A DNA stretch of 64,000 nucleotides from an uncultured Selenomonadales bacterium (GTDB lineage Bacteria > Bacillota > Negativicutes > Acidaminococcales > Acidaminococcaceae): contig OMYP01000013.1 in NCBI GenBank assembly GCA_900315345.1, forward strand, positions 34,496 to 98,495. Reading direction: 5' to 3'. The position numbers and the translations under genes are program-made. The notes under the pieces are model-generated. The model had not been told where the DNA came from. It saw only the letters and a list, made by a program, of their open reading frames with translations, and did not search any database. The number at the start of each line of letters is the position of its first letter. Position 1 is the first letter of the stretch. Below, one piece after another: positions 9,101 to 18,270 of the stretch.

Positions 9101-9877
9101 ATGCTTCATGAATTATGTGCCATGACTGGTGCATGGATCATCGGATTCTGTCAGGTTACCGGCCGCATGATGATGCTTTTTCTGGATACCCTGTCCAAGG
9201 TACGGACTGTCAGTATAAAAGAGACATTGCGACAGATGGCTCTTTTAGGGGCGGATTCCCTTCCCATCGTGTTACTGACCATGCTGTGCACGGGCATGGT
9301 CTTCTCTGTACAGACGGCGAAAGAATTTGTAGCCCTGGGAGCTTCCGGCACAGTGGGAGGAATCGTGGCTATCGCCATGGGCAGGGAACTGGTCCCGGTA
9401 CTGACCGGCGTTGTGGTGGCCGGGCGAATCGGCGCGGCCATTGCGGCTGAACTGGGAACCATGAAGGTGACAGAACAGATCGATGCCCTGCGTGTTATGG
9501 CTACCAGCCCGGTCCGGTATCTGGTGGCTCCCCGTTTTCTAGCTGTTGCCCTTATGATGCCGGTGCTCATCGTGTTCGGCAATTTTATCGGTAATGCGGG
9601 GGGATATTTCGTAGCCCATTATTACGCGGATATCGGTTCCACGACGTACCTGAATTCTATCAGACAGTTATGCGAGCCCTTTGATTTATTCGGAGGCATG
9701 ATCAAAGGTGTTGCCTTTGGTGCTATTATCAGTATCGTAGGCTGTTTCAAGGGACTGAACGCAAAGCAGGGCGCGGAAGGCGTGGGACTTGCCACTACGG
9801 CTTCCGTAGTGCTTTCCATTATTTTGATATTTATTTCGGATTATTTTCTGACGGTTTTGTTGTACGTAGACAAATAA
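9101..9877 (+). CDS. mlaE: MlaE-type phospholipid ABC transporter permease
   Basis: A 258-aa polytopic inner-membrane protein of the MlaE/YrbE family. It has the family signature around residues 80-120 (AIAMGRELVPVLTGVVVAGR, then GAAIAAELGTMKVTEQIDAL) and five or so membrane segments. With MlaF and MlaD it moves phospholipids between inner and outer membranes. ATG at 9101 is placed by GGGAGGAAGG 8 nt upstream; an upstream TTG frame at 9080 is rejected. It lies 10 nt before mlaF. Confidence 0.95.
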   Translation: MLHELCAMTGAWIIGFCQVTGRMMMLFLDTLSKVRTVSIKETLRQMALLGADSLPIVLLTMLCTGMVFSVQTAKEFVALGASGTVGGIVAIAMGRELVPVLTGVVVAGRIGAAIAAELGTMKVTEQIDALRVMATSPVRYLVAPRFLAVALMMPVLIVFGNFIGNAGGYFVAHYYADIGSTTYLNSIRQLCEPFDLFGGMIKGVAFGAIISIVGCFKGLNAKQGAEGVGLATTASVVLSIILIFISDYFLTVLLYVDK

Positions 9878-9887
9878 GAGAGGCGTT

Positions 9888-10652
9888 ATGGCTGAATCTG
9901 TTATTTCCCTGCGAAATCTGGAGCTGGCTTTTGGCGAGAAAAAGGTATTGCAGGGTGTCAATCTGGAAGTTAAAAAAGGGGAGACCATGGCGGTGATCGG
10001 GCCTTCCGGAACCGGAAAAAGCACCATTTTGAAGGTTCTGATAGGGCTGCTGGCCCCAACAGGGGGAAACGTTTTCATCGAAGGACAGGATGTATCCCAT
10101 CTGACGGAAGAGGAATGGAATGAGATCCGTAAACATATAGGGATGGTATTCCAGTACTCTGCGCTGTTTGACTTTCTGGATGTGGGCGAAAACGTAGCTT
10201 TCGGGTTACGGCAGCATTTTCGCCTGCCGGAAGAGGAAGTGCAGAAAAAGGTGGATGACCTGCTGAAGGATGTAGGAATGGAAGATGCTAAAAGCATGTA
10301 TCCTGTGGAATTGTCCGGTGGCATGAAAAAGAGGGTCAGTCTGGCAAGGGCGCTGGCATTCGGGCCCCGTATTGTCCTGTATGACGAACCTACTGCAGGT
10401 CTGGATCCTATACGGATGATGAACATCAGCCGTCTGATAAGGGAAACGCAACAAAAGCACAAGGTAACATCCATTCTGGTAACCCATGATATGGAATCTG
10501 TTTATGTGGCTGCGGACCGTGTTGCCCTGATAAACGGCGGTAAAATCGTAGCCGTAGGCACGCCGGAGGAATTCAGAAATTCGGACGATCCGCTGATTCG
10601 TGGATTTATAACCGGTGAGGAAATAGCGGGAGCAACGGAGGCATTTCGATGA
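9888..10652 (+). CDS. mlaF: MlaF-type ABC transporter ATPase
   Basis: The 254-aa cytoplasmic ATPase of the Mla transporter. It shows Walker A GPSGTGKST (about residues 37-45), the signature LSGGMKKRVSLARAL (about 141-155) and Walker B IVLYDEPTAGLDP (about 163-175), which is the MlaF/Ttg2A type of ABC signature. Its stop overlaps the mlaD start by 4 nt, indicating translational coupling. Hydrolysis powers lipid movement through MlaE and MlaD. Confidence 0.95.
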   Translation: MAESVISLRNLELAFGEKKVLQGVNLEVKKGETMAVIGPSGTGKSTILKVLIGLLAPTGGNVFIEGQDVSHLTEEEWNEIRKHIGMVFQYSALFDFLDVGENVAFGLRQHFRLPEEEVQKKVDDLLKDVGMEDAKSMYPVELSGGMKKRVSLARALAFGPRIVLYDEPTAGLDPIRMMNISRLIRETQQKHKVTSILVTHDMESVYVAADRVALINGGKIVAVGTPEEFRNSDDPLIRGFITGEEIAGATEAFR

Positions 10653-11929
10653 AAGCAAGCGAAGCGAAGGTAGGGGCGCTGACCCTGGGTGGGGCGGTAA
10701 TCCTGGCAGGGATGATCAGTTTCCTGGGCGCCTTTAAACTATTTGATGGCGGTTATGACCTGCATGTATCTTATCCTTCTGTAAACGGACTGCAGGTGGG
10801 AAGCGCCGTACGATACGCAGGCGTTCCTATCGGCACGGTAAAGTCAGCAAGAGTGGAGCCGGACCAGGTTATTATAACCATGCATGTGAACAAAGGGGTT
10901 CAGATCCCTCAGGAAGCGGAATTCTCCATCGGTTCCGATGGCGTCATGGGTGAAAAATTCGTAGATGTGCGGCCGCCTAAAAAATACAGCGGCGTTTACC
11001 TGAGACCGGACAGTACCCTGACCGGTCAGCCCGGCGGAGATATCAATGACTTTATGGCCAGTTCCGGAAAAGTTTTGGAAAAGCTGGAAGGTATAGCAGA
11101 CGCCCTTAATAATGTGTTTGGGGATAAAGAAGTCCAGAAATCCATGCGGGACGGCTTTATCAACGCCCGGGATATCAGCAATAACCTGAACACGTTTACG
11201 AAGATAATGGCAGACTCCGCTAAAGAAAACCAGGCGGAAATACACAATATGGTTTCCCAGTTTAACCAGATGAGCATCCGTATGAATAAGACCATGGCCC
11301 ATGTGGAAAGCCTGATGGCCGACGTCGATGCCAATGGGGAGACGGGACGGAACGTAGCGGTAATGGCCCAGAATCTGGCCATTACCAGCAAAAACATAGA
11401 ACAGATTTCCGGTACGCTGGCGGAAGTCGCCACCGATCCCCAGACAAAAGAGGATCTGAAGGCCACGATCCACAATGCCCGGGGGGTGACGGAAAGGGCT
11501 AACAAGATACTGGGGATGGGCGACGGGATGAAGGTTAAGACCCACGCAGATATATTGCATAATGTAAAAGGCGGTTCCTGGCGCAGCAATTTCGGTATGC
11601 AGTTTGATAAATCAAAAAAAGGAACTTACGGCTATCTGGGCGCTTCCAGCATCGGGGACGATACCAAACTGGATCTGTATTTCGGTAAAAAATTCCGTGG
11701 CGTTGACATCAGTACCGGTGCCATGCAGGGAAAATTCGGGATCGGGCTGGGTTATGGCATTAACGACAGGTTCCGAATCTATTCCCAGCTGTACGATTTC
11801 AGCGACAGCAAGCTGAGGCTCGGCGGCGAATATATGATTAAAGACGATATCTTCCTTGTCGGGGAAAGCCTGGATCTGTTGCATGGCAATAAACAGGATG
11901 TGTATTTAGGCATACGGGCTTATTTCTGA
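10649..11929 (+). CDS. mlaD: MlaD MCE-domain protein with fused C-terminal beta-barrel
   Basis: A 426-aa protein, over twice the length of proteobacterial MlaD. Order: N-terminal membrane anchor (about 10-28), one MCE domain (about 35-112, VNGLQVGSAVRYAGVPIG), a long helical region (about 125-300), then about 118 residues of alternating amphipathic beta-strands rich in Gly, Tyr and Phe, ending GIRAYF. A terminal aromatic is the usual outer-membrane barrel signal. The protein probably spans the periplasm and inserts in the outer membrane, making a one-piece lipid bridge. This architecture is known to me from Veillonella. The helical part resembles the needle region of other MCE proteins. Confidence 0.93.
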   Translation: MKASEAKVGALTLGGAVILAGMISFLGAFKLFDGGYDLHVSYPSVNGLQVGSAVRYAGVPIGTVKSARVEPDQVIITMHVNKGVQIPQEAEFSIGSDGVMGEKFVDVRPPKKYSGVYLRPDSTLTGQPGGDINDFMASSGKVLEKLEGIADALNNVFGDKEVQKSMRDGFINARDISNNLNTFTKIMADSAKENQAEIHNMVSQFNQMSIRMNKTMAHVESLMADVDANGETGRNVAVMAQNLAITSKNIEQISGTLAEVATDPQTKEDLKATIHNARGVTERANKILGMGDGMKVKTHADILHNVKGGSWRSNFGMQFDKSKKGTYGYLGASSIGDDTKLDLYFGKKFRGVDISTGAMQGKFGIGLGYGINDRFRIYSQLYDFSDSKLRLGGEYMIKDDIFLVGESLDLLHGNKQDVYLGIRAYF

Positions 11930-12030
11930 TGTGGCTCCAGCTTTACCTGCGGTTTTGGAACAGCATTGTACTGAAATCGGCAGCGGGTGAAGTGCCTGCT
12001 TTGAATCCTACAGTGTGATAAGGAATAAGC

Positions 12031-12060
12031 TTGACTTTTACGTCAGAGAACATATATAAT
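12031..12060 (+). promoter_or_regulatory. Promoter of tolC
   Basis: TTGACT (12031-12036), an 18-nt spacer and TATAAT (12055-12060), 41 bp before the tolC ATG. Confidence 0.7.
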
Positions 12061-12067
12061 TATTTCG

Positions 12068-12083
12068 CTGACTTGTCAGTCAG
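12068..12083. promoter_or_regulatory. Possible TetR-type operator before tolC
   Basis: CTGACTTGTCAGTCAG contains the palindrome CTGAC-TT-GTCAG and resembles the GACTGAC/GTCAGTC operators of TetR-family efflux regulators. It lies just after the predicted transcription start, where repressor binding would block the gene. No tetR gene is in the window, so the regulator would act from elsewhere. Confidence 0.35.
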
Positions 12084-12100
12084 AAAATGGAGGTAGTACT

Positions 12101-13612
12101 ATGACGACGAAAAAGAATGCTGCGCGCACTGCATTGATAAGTGCGTTATTTACCGCGTTGCTGGTGCCTTCAGCTTTTGCGGGTGAGGGAATGCCCATCG
12201 ACCTGCAGACGGCCATTGCGAAAGCCTTTGCCAGCCATGCGGATATAAAGAAAGCGGAATACAGCCTGGACGCGGCCAGGGCGAAATATAACGTGGTAAG
12301 GGAAAGCTTTGGACCCAAAGTAACATTTTCTCATACTTCTGGCCGTGGCGGATATTGGCAAGAACAACCTATTACAAAAGATGGTATGATAATAGGTTAT
12401 AGTAAACAGATAGGAGAACAGCATAAAAACGGTTTTTCTTTGAAGGTTCCTATTTATGATGCATCGTTGATTGCTTCTGAAAAAAAGGCAAAAGCAGGTT
12501 ATCAAAGCAGTGTTTTAGGAGAAGAACTTACTTTTATTAAGTTAAAGCAGTCTGTTACGGATGCATACTTTAAACTGCTGGCAACCAAGGATACCAGGCA
12601 GGTCTGCGAGCAGTCCGTATCTACCCTGAAAGACCATCTGAAAAATGTACAGGCCCAGTATGACGTAGGGGTAGTGGCCAAGGTAGACCTGCTGCGAAGC
12701 GAGGTGGAACTGACAGATGCCCAGCAGAACCTGATCATGGCAGAAAACGGTTATAATATTGCGGAAGCGAACCTGAACAACATTATGGGGATTCCCCAAA
12801 ATACGAAACTGGATCCGGTGGAAGAGCTGGGGTATGCGGCCTATGAAGAATCCCTGCCTTCCTGTATTGATTATGCTATGCTGCACCGGCTGGACCTGCA
12901 GCAGAGCGCGTTGCAGGTAAAGGCGGCGGAAGCAGACTTGAACAGTGCAAAGGCTGGCTGGCTACCGTCTGTTGGTGGTACCCTTTCTAATGATTGGTCG
13001 GATGCGAATACGGGTCATTGGCCTGGTGATAAGAATAGCAACTGGAGTGCAGGACTTAGTGTCAGTATGAATGTATTTGACAGCGGTGTGACCAAATCCA
13101 ACGTGGCCGCGGCCAAGGCGAACCTGATGACGGCAAAGGAAAGCTACCGTCAGGACGCGGATGCTGTGCAGCTGGATGTCCGGAACTGTTATTTCAATCT
13201 GCGTGAAGCGGAAAAGCGTATTTCTACCACTCAGGTGGCTGTTGCCAAAGCAGAAGAAGATTACCATATTGCCCAGGTCCGGTATGAAGCCGGCGTAGGC
13301 ACCAATACGGACGTATTGGACGCCCAGGTGGCCCTGACTAGAGCCAGAAACAATTTCAATACGGCATTGTACGACTACAATACATCCAGAAGCGCTTTGC
13401 AGACCGCCATGGGTATTGAAGCCCGTCCGGATGATTATAAATATCTGACTTACGGAGAACGTTACAAGGCTACCAAAGCCCTGTACAATACAGCTGCGGA
13501 AGCGACGGATTCCGAAAAAAGATTAAAGGAAACCGTTAAAGCCCTGGAAAAAGCCCGGGCTGAACGGCGGAAAGCTGCTGCGGCTGCTGAAAAAGCAGAA
13601 AAAAATAAATAA
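12101..13612 (+). CDS. tolC: TolC-family outer-membrane channel
   Basis: A 503-aa protein with signal peptide (to about residue 27, PSAFA) and the duplicated helix-strand-helix layout of outer-membrane efflux proteins. These form trimeric channels that link the outer membrane to inner-membrane pumps. Two conserved repeat halves are visible (AVAKVDLLRSEVELTDAQQN and GVGTNTDVLDAQVALTRARN). The C-terminal tail is Lys/Ala-rich. Two AT-rich patches (about 12330-12550 and 12960-13075) differ sharply in codon use from the rest and coincide with the strand-loop-strand segments expected to be surface-exposed. AATGGAGG lies before ATG 12101. No pump genes are adjacent. Confidence 0.95.
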   Translation: MTTKKNAARTALISALFTALLVPSAFAGEGMPIDLQTAIAKAFASHADIKKAEYSLDAARAKYNVVRESFGPKVTFSHTSGRGGYWQEQPITKDGMIIGYSKQIGEQHKNGFSLKVPIYDASLIASEKKAKAGYQSSVLGEELTFIKLKQSVTDAYFKLLATKDTRQVCEQSVSTLKDHLKNVQAQYDVGVVAKVDLLRSEVELTDAQQNLIMAENGYNIAEANLNNIMGIPQNTKLDPVEELGYAAYEESLPSCIDYAMLHRLDLQQSALQVKAAEADLNSAKAGWLPSVGGTLSNDWSDANTGHWPGDKNSNWSAGLSVSMNVFDSGVTKSNVAAAKANLMTAKESYRQDADAVQLDVRNCYFNLREAEKRISTTQVAVAKAEEDYHIAQVRYEAGVGTNTDVLDAQVALTRARNNFNTALYDYNTSRSALQTAMGIEARPDDYKYLTYGERYKATKALYNTAAEATDSEKRLKETVKALEKARAERRKAAAAAEKAEKNK

Positions 13613-13634
13613 TTTTATATTGGGATTTTCACAA

Positions 13635-13668
13635 AGAGGATTTTGCGAATGCAAAGTCCTCTATTTTT
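13635..13668 (+). terminator. Rho-independent terminator after tolC
   Basis: AGAGGATTTTGC pairs with GCAAAGTCCTCT (one wobble) over a 3-4 nt loop, followed by ATTTTTT. Confidence 0.85.
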
Positions 13669-13720
13669 TGTAAGATTTCACATAAGCGTTACAAAAACTG
13701 CTGAATTTCTGTGCTGTTTC

Positions 13721-13729
13721 TGCTATAAT
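13721..13729 (+). promoter_or_regulatory. Extended -10 promoter (TGC-TATAAT) for tamB operon
   Basis: TGCTATAAT at 13721-13729 is an extended -10 element; the -35 region is weak. The 324-bp gap between tolC and tamB holds the terminator, this element and, from about 13809, a small open frame related to the hairpin repeats. Confidence 0.5.
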
Positions 13730-13808
13730 TAACTATCATGGGATATTGTTGTTATTTATAGTATAAACAGGAATTTATGTGCCTAAAATTATGCGGCAAG
13801 GAAAAGGC

Positions 13809-13940
13809 ATGAGCAAACCGTCGGAGGCGATTGCGTTATTCCATGAGATGAAATTCGCCGTTGTGGCGAGACTGTTTGAGGGGCGAAGCCCCGAGTTCTT
13901 ATGCACACACAAACTTCAATTTAACGGAGGCGCAAAATGA
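13809..13940 (+). CDS. Possible 43-aa leader ORF coupled to tamB
   Basis: An ATG at 13809 after AAGGAAAAGG opens a 43-codon frame whose TGA overlaps the tamB start as ATGA, the arrangement expected for translational coupling. The peptide includes RLFEGRSPEFLCTHKL. The DNA behind LFEGR (CTGTTTGAGGGGCGAAGCC) resembles the interior of repeat copy A read on the minus strand, so this may be repeat-derived sequence rather than a selected gene. No function can be given. Confidence 0.35.
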   Translation: MSKPSEAIALFHEMKFAVVARLFEGRSPEFLCTHKLQFNGGAK

Positions 13941-16900
13941 ACCGGATCGCAAAATGGATTGGTGGCACAGTCCTGGCTCTCTGCGCCCTTTTTGCAGGTA
14001 TTGTACAAATCGTACTGCCCGGTTTGATGGATAAAGCCGTTCCCTATGTGGAAAAAGCTGCCGCAGATTACATTAACGGATCGGTAACTGTTGGCTCTGT
14101 ATCCAAATCCGGGCTTACGGAACTTTTGGTCAGGGATATAACCGTTAAGGACAATAAGCAGCGACCGATTGCATTAATGCCGGAGACCCGCATTTCCCTG
14201 AATCCTCTGAAAGCTTTTTCCGGAGTTGAAAAGGCAGTATCTTCGGTGGAACTGGTAAAACCAACCCTTTACATACGGCAGGATAAAGATGAAACATGGA
14301 ACTTTAACAACCTGTTAAAGCCGTCGGAATCCGAAACGACCCCCTTCTATGGAAAAGCGGAGGTAAAGCAGGGTACTGTTAAAGTGCTGTTGCCGGAAGG
14401 AAACTGGGAGTACCGGGTAGATGGCTATGTAGACGGAAGCTACAATCCGGCCTTTGACCTGAATTTTACGGTGGATGCACCCGGCATGGATACAGCCCGT
14501 GTCCTCGGAAGTATCGACAACAAAGGGACCGGGAAGATTGTAATGAAATCGTCCCGTGTGGATCTGGCGCCATACGGGCCGCTGGCCCTTCGGTACGGTC
14601 ATGTGAAAGAGGCTGCCGGTCAGGTGACGGATATCGACGGGGAATGGAATAACGACGGCAAGGATACTGTTCTTCGCGGGACCTGCAATCTGCAGGATGT
14701 AAGGGGTAATTACCGCTTTGGGGAGCAGGAAGTTCCTATTCGTGTAACGGGGCAGGTATCCTCTTCGGATCATTCAATAACAGCAAAGGAACTGCAGGTC
14801 AGCCTGAACGGGCAGAAGGCAGTTCTTTCCGGCTCGGCGGATATTCGGGATCTGGATAATCCGGCAGGTCATGTGGCATTACGTTCTGACAGGGTTTCCT
14901 ATGCCGGGGAGACAGTTGCTGATCTGGAAGCGGAAGCAGTTCTGGCTGAAGGGAAAGCTGCAATCAATCTGATCCATGCCGTGTATCGCGGCGGATCGGT
15001 TACCGGACAGGGAGTATATGATCTTAAGAATGGTAAAATTATCGGCGAAACCAATATCCGGAATGTGACGCTGGACGGTGAAAAAACAAAGGGTGAAAAG
15101 TTCCTGCTGAATGCAGCCCTGGCAGGGAATGGAACCTATGACAGGGAAAAGGGAAACTTAGCTGTGAATGTGGCAGCTAACACCATGAACCTGAAATGGC
15201 GGGATATGCTGCTGAACGTTATGGATTTTGACGCTGATGTAACAGAGAAAGGCGTCTCTGTACAGACATTTTCCGCTTTTGCCGGAAATGGGGTCGTGCA
15301 GGGCTCGGGAACGGTTTCCTTTGACGGGGACTATGACCTGAAAGGGAGAATGACGGAAATGCCGCTGGCTCCGGTTTTGGCAGCGGCAGGACAGGAAGGC
15401 GGCGGCCTGGTTTCTGCATCCTACCACCTGTACGGGCATGGTGGCAATGTCAATTTTGACGGGCCTGTTCAGCTGCAGCAGGCTGTATATAAGGATCTGC
15501 ATCTGACAGAGGGTCATGGGTTAGTTACGGTACGCAATAATATAATCAAACTGGATGAATACCAGCTGAATATGGATCAGGGTGCCCATGTGGCTAACGG
15601 TACCATTGATATAGGGAATGGGGAGCCGGTATTTGACCTGGTCCTGGATACCGAAAAAGTACGCGTTGAACCGCTGCTGTCAGCGGCCGGATTACAGGGA
15701 AACCTGAAAGCTACGGGGAACCTGACGAACCATATGCATATTACCGGTACCATGCCTGACCTTAGTATCAAAGGAACCGTCGACATGTCTGACGGAAGCG
15801 TAGAAGGATATCTGGTAGATGCTATAACCGGGGGATATGTATATCACAATGGCGGATTGCGGCTGGATAATATTCTGGTGAAGGCCCTTTCCACGACGCT
15901 GCAATTGCACGGTGAAATGGATGCGGCGCACAATCTTGATTTTCAGGCTGTGGCTACAGATGTGGACCTGAGCCGGCTGCCTGTACGCGATGAGGACGTA
16001 AAGCTCGGCGGGAATGCTTCTTTTAAAGGGCATTTGTCGGGGACAATGGAACGGCCTTTGTTTGCAGGAGACGTGACCAGTGAGGAATTCCTGGTCAATG
16101 ATGTTCCTGTAAATAACCTGACAGGGACACTGGTTACCAATGGGCAGGACATTAATTCACTGCGGGGTTCCTGCGAACAGAAAAATACAGATGGACTGAC
16201 GTCAGCCTATATGATCGACCTTGCCCTGAATATTCCCCGTAAAGACCTTCGGGGAAAAATAGGTATAATGTACGGCGATCTTCAGAATATCCTGAAAATG
16301 CTCCGGTCAGATCTCCCCATCAAAGGACTTGCTGCCGGCACACTTGAATTTAACGGCCCGGATGCGGATACGGTGGCTGATTTCTGGGGATACAAGCTGG
16401 ATATCAATAATGTGAAATATGACCAGATGGCATTGAAGGCCCGGCTTAATAAAGGTCTGCTGACCCTTGACAGGATGAAATTACAGGAGGACCGGGCTTT
16501 CCAGAGAGAGGGAACTATATCGGCAAAGGGAACCGTTGATTTCCGTAATCGCAAGATTGACATGACAGCGCAGGCTGCTGATGCCAATCCGGCGATCCTT
16601 ACCGCATTCATGAAAGAACCGGTGGCGCTTACCGGATCGCTGAATATGTCTGCCCATCTGGCAGGAACACTGGATGAACCGGAAGGAAAAGGGAATATCC
16701 GGCTTTCCGGCGGAAGCATTGCGGACGTGGCGGTAGACCAGGTGACTGCGGATCTGGCTTTGGCAAAAGATACGATCGTATTGCAGAATTTTTCTGCGGA
16801 AAGGGATATTTATAAACTGACTGCTGCAGGAAACATTCCGGTAGATGTTTTCCGTTCAGAAGAAAAGCGCAGGAACCCGAATGCGCAGATGAATATCCGG

Positions 16901-18253
16901 GCGGACTTTAATCAGGCAAGCCTGGCGGTTCTGGGCGCCCATCCGGCAGTAGACTGGGGCCTGGGCGACGCGAAAGGGATATTGGATATAACCGGAACCT
17001 TGGATGAACCGCGGCTGTTTGGCAATGTTGAAGTAAAAGACGGATGCCTGAAACTGAAGGATATTTATTCAGTGATTGACAAAATCAACCTGAAAGTAGC
17101 TTTCCAGGGGGACCGGGTCCAGATTGAAACTGCAACGGCCGTACTGGGAAAGGGTACAATTGAAGGCAGCGGTACCTATGATTTAAAAGCTACGGATGAA
17201 AAGGCGTACCATTTTACCGGAAATGCAAAGAATGCGGAAATTGATTCTGCTATTTTTAAAGGGCGGATAAACGGTACATTCTCCGTTACGCCGGAACATT
17301 TCCGGATCCCCCGGCGTCTTTTGCAAAAACAGGCCGGAACAAACAGTGGGACTGTGCCGGACAGGCCGCAGGTCTCCGGAATGGAAGAAGGCTGGCGGAC
17401 AAAAATTACGGCAGATGTCCGGCTGGATGATGTGCTGGTGAACATGCCTACCGTCCCGTCCCTGGGTGAAGGAAACTCGAATCTTGGGTTGGATGTTAAC
17501 GTAAACCTGGGACCGAAGGTCCATCTGTTTAATAAATACCTGTATGACTTGTGGCTAAAAGGCGGTATCCATATACTGGGAAGCACCGTATTTCCCAGGA
17601 TTACCGGTGGAATCAGCACGGATAAAGGCAACGTGACCTATTTAAGGACCCGGTTCAAGGTCGAGAAAGGATCCGTCCACTGGTCTGAGCCGGGAACATT
17701 CCTGCCATCAGTCAAACTGGATGCCAATGCGAAATTCAGCCGCTACCGGATCGCCCTTCAGTTAGACGGGCCCCTGAGTAAAGACAACCTGAATTTCGTC
17801 CTGCGGTCAAACCCGCCCCTTTCCCAGAACGCTCTGGTCCGTATGCTCACATTACAGCGTTCTTCGGCGGGAAGCGACGACATTTCCAATGAGGATATGT
17901 ATAACCTTCTCATTGCAGGCCTGGAAACAGGCTTTTTAGGCGATGTAGAAAGGACTATCGCAAAAGCCCTGGGTCTTGATGAATTCCGGGTATATGTGGG
18001 GAAGATTGAAAACGGTGTGGATTTTGATAACCGCATTGTCCGGGAGCTGACACAGGAAGAAAAAGAACAGTACAATTTCCTTGTGGCAAAGAATCTGACC
18101 GAGCGATGGAAAATCGGATATACCCGCAGCTTTGACGGTCGTTATGACAATATCTATACACAGTACCAGATTACAGATCATATGAATGTTACGATTTCCC
18201 AGGACGAGAACCACGATAAACGGTACAGCGTAGAATACCGTATCACGTTCTGA
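13937..18253 (+). CDS. tamB: TamB-domain protein (DUF490 family)
   Basis: At 1438 aa this is the longest non-adhesin gene. An N-terminal membrane anchor (about residues 8-28) is followed by over 1100 residues of repetitive beta-strands, the hydrophobic-groove rod of AsmA-like/TamB proteins, and a C-terminal DUF490 domain (about 1120-1438) with the family-like ITGGISTDKGNVTYLRTRF and a final aromatic-ended strand. Such proteins bridge the periplasm and are implicated in phospholipid transport and OM protein assembly. It sits between mlaEFD-tolC and bamA, as in other Negativicutes. Start ATG follows ACGGAGGC. Confidence 0.93.
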   Translation: MNRIAKWIGGTVLALCALFAGIVQIVLPGLMDKAVPYVEKAAADYINGSVTVGSVSKSGLTELLVRDITVKDNKQRPIALMPETRISLNPLKAFSGVEKAVSSVELVKPTLYIRQDKDETWNFNNLLKPSESETTPFYGKAEVKQGTVKVLLPEGNWEYRVDGYVDGSYNPAFDLNFTVDAPGMDTARVLGSIDNKGTGKIVMKSSRVDLAPYGPLALRYGHVKEAAGQVTDIDGEWNNDGKDTVLRGTCNLQDVRGNYRFGEQEVPIRVTGQVSSSDHSITAKELQVSLNGQKAVLSGSADIRDLDNPAGHVALRSDRVSYAGETVADLEAEAVLAEGKAAINLIHAVYRGGSVTGQGVYDLKNGKIIGETNIRNVTLDGEKTKGEKFLLNAALAGNGTYDREKGNLAVNVAANTMNLKWRDMLLNVMDFDADVTEKGVSVQTFSAFAGNGVVQGSGTVSFDGDYDLKGRMTEMPLAPVLAAAGQEGGGLVSASYHLYGHGGNVNFDGPVQLQQAVYKDLHLTEGHGLVTVRNNIIKLDEYQLNMDQGAHVANGTIDIGNGEPVFDLVLDTEKVRVEPLLSAAGLQGNLKATGNLTNHMHITGTMPDLSIKGTVDMSDGSVEGYLVDAITGGYVYHNGGLRLDNILVKALSTTLQLHGEMDAAHNLDFQAVATDVDLSRLPVRDEDVKLGGNASFKGHLSGTMERPLFAGDVTSEEFLVNDVPVNNLTGTLVTNGQDINSLRGSCEQKNTDGLTSAYMIDLALNIPRKDLRGKIGIMYGDLQNILKMLRSDLPIKGLAAGTLEFNGPDADTVADFWGYKLDINNVKYDQMALKARLNKGLLTLDRMKLQEDRAFQREGTISAKGTVDFRNRKIDMTAQAADANPAILTAFMKEPVALTGSLNMSAHLAGTLDEPEGKGNIRLSGGSIADVAVDQVTADLALAKDTIVLQNFSAERDIYKLTAAGNIPVDVFRSEEKRRNPNAQMNIRADFNQASLAVLGAHPAVDWGLGDAKGILDITGTLDEPRLFGNVEVKDGCLKLKDIYSVIDKINLKVAFQGDRVQIETATAVLGKGTIEGSGTYDLKATDEKAYHFTGNAKNAEIDSAIFKGRINGTFSVTPEHFRIPRRLLQKQAGTNSGTVPDRPQVSGMEEGWRTKITADVRLDDVLVNMPTVPSLGEGNSNLGLDVNVNLGPKVHLFNKYLYDLWLKGGIHILGSTVFPRITGGISTDKGNVTYLRTRFKVEKGSVHWSEPGTFLPSVKLDANAKFSRYRIALQLDGPLSKDNLNFVLRSNPPLSQNALVRMLTLQRSSAGSDDISNEDMYNLLIAGLETGFLGDVERTIAKALGLDEFRVYVGKIENGVDFDNRIVRELTQEEKEQYNFLVAKNLTERWKIGYTRSFDGRYDNIYTQYQITDHMNVTISQDENHDKRYSVEYRITF

Positions 18254-18270
18254 GAAAAGAGGGGAAAGCT

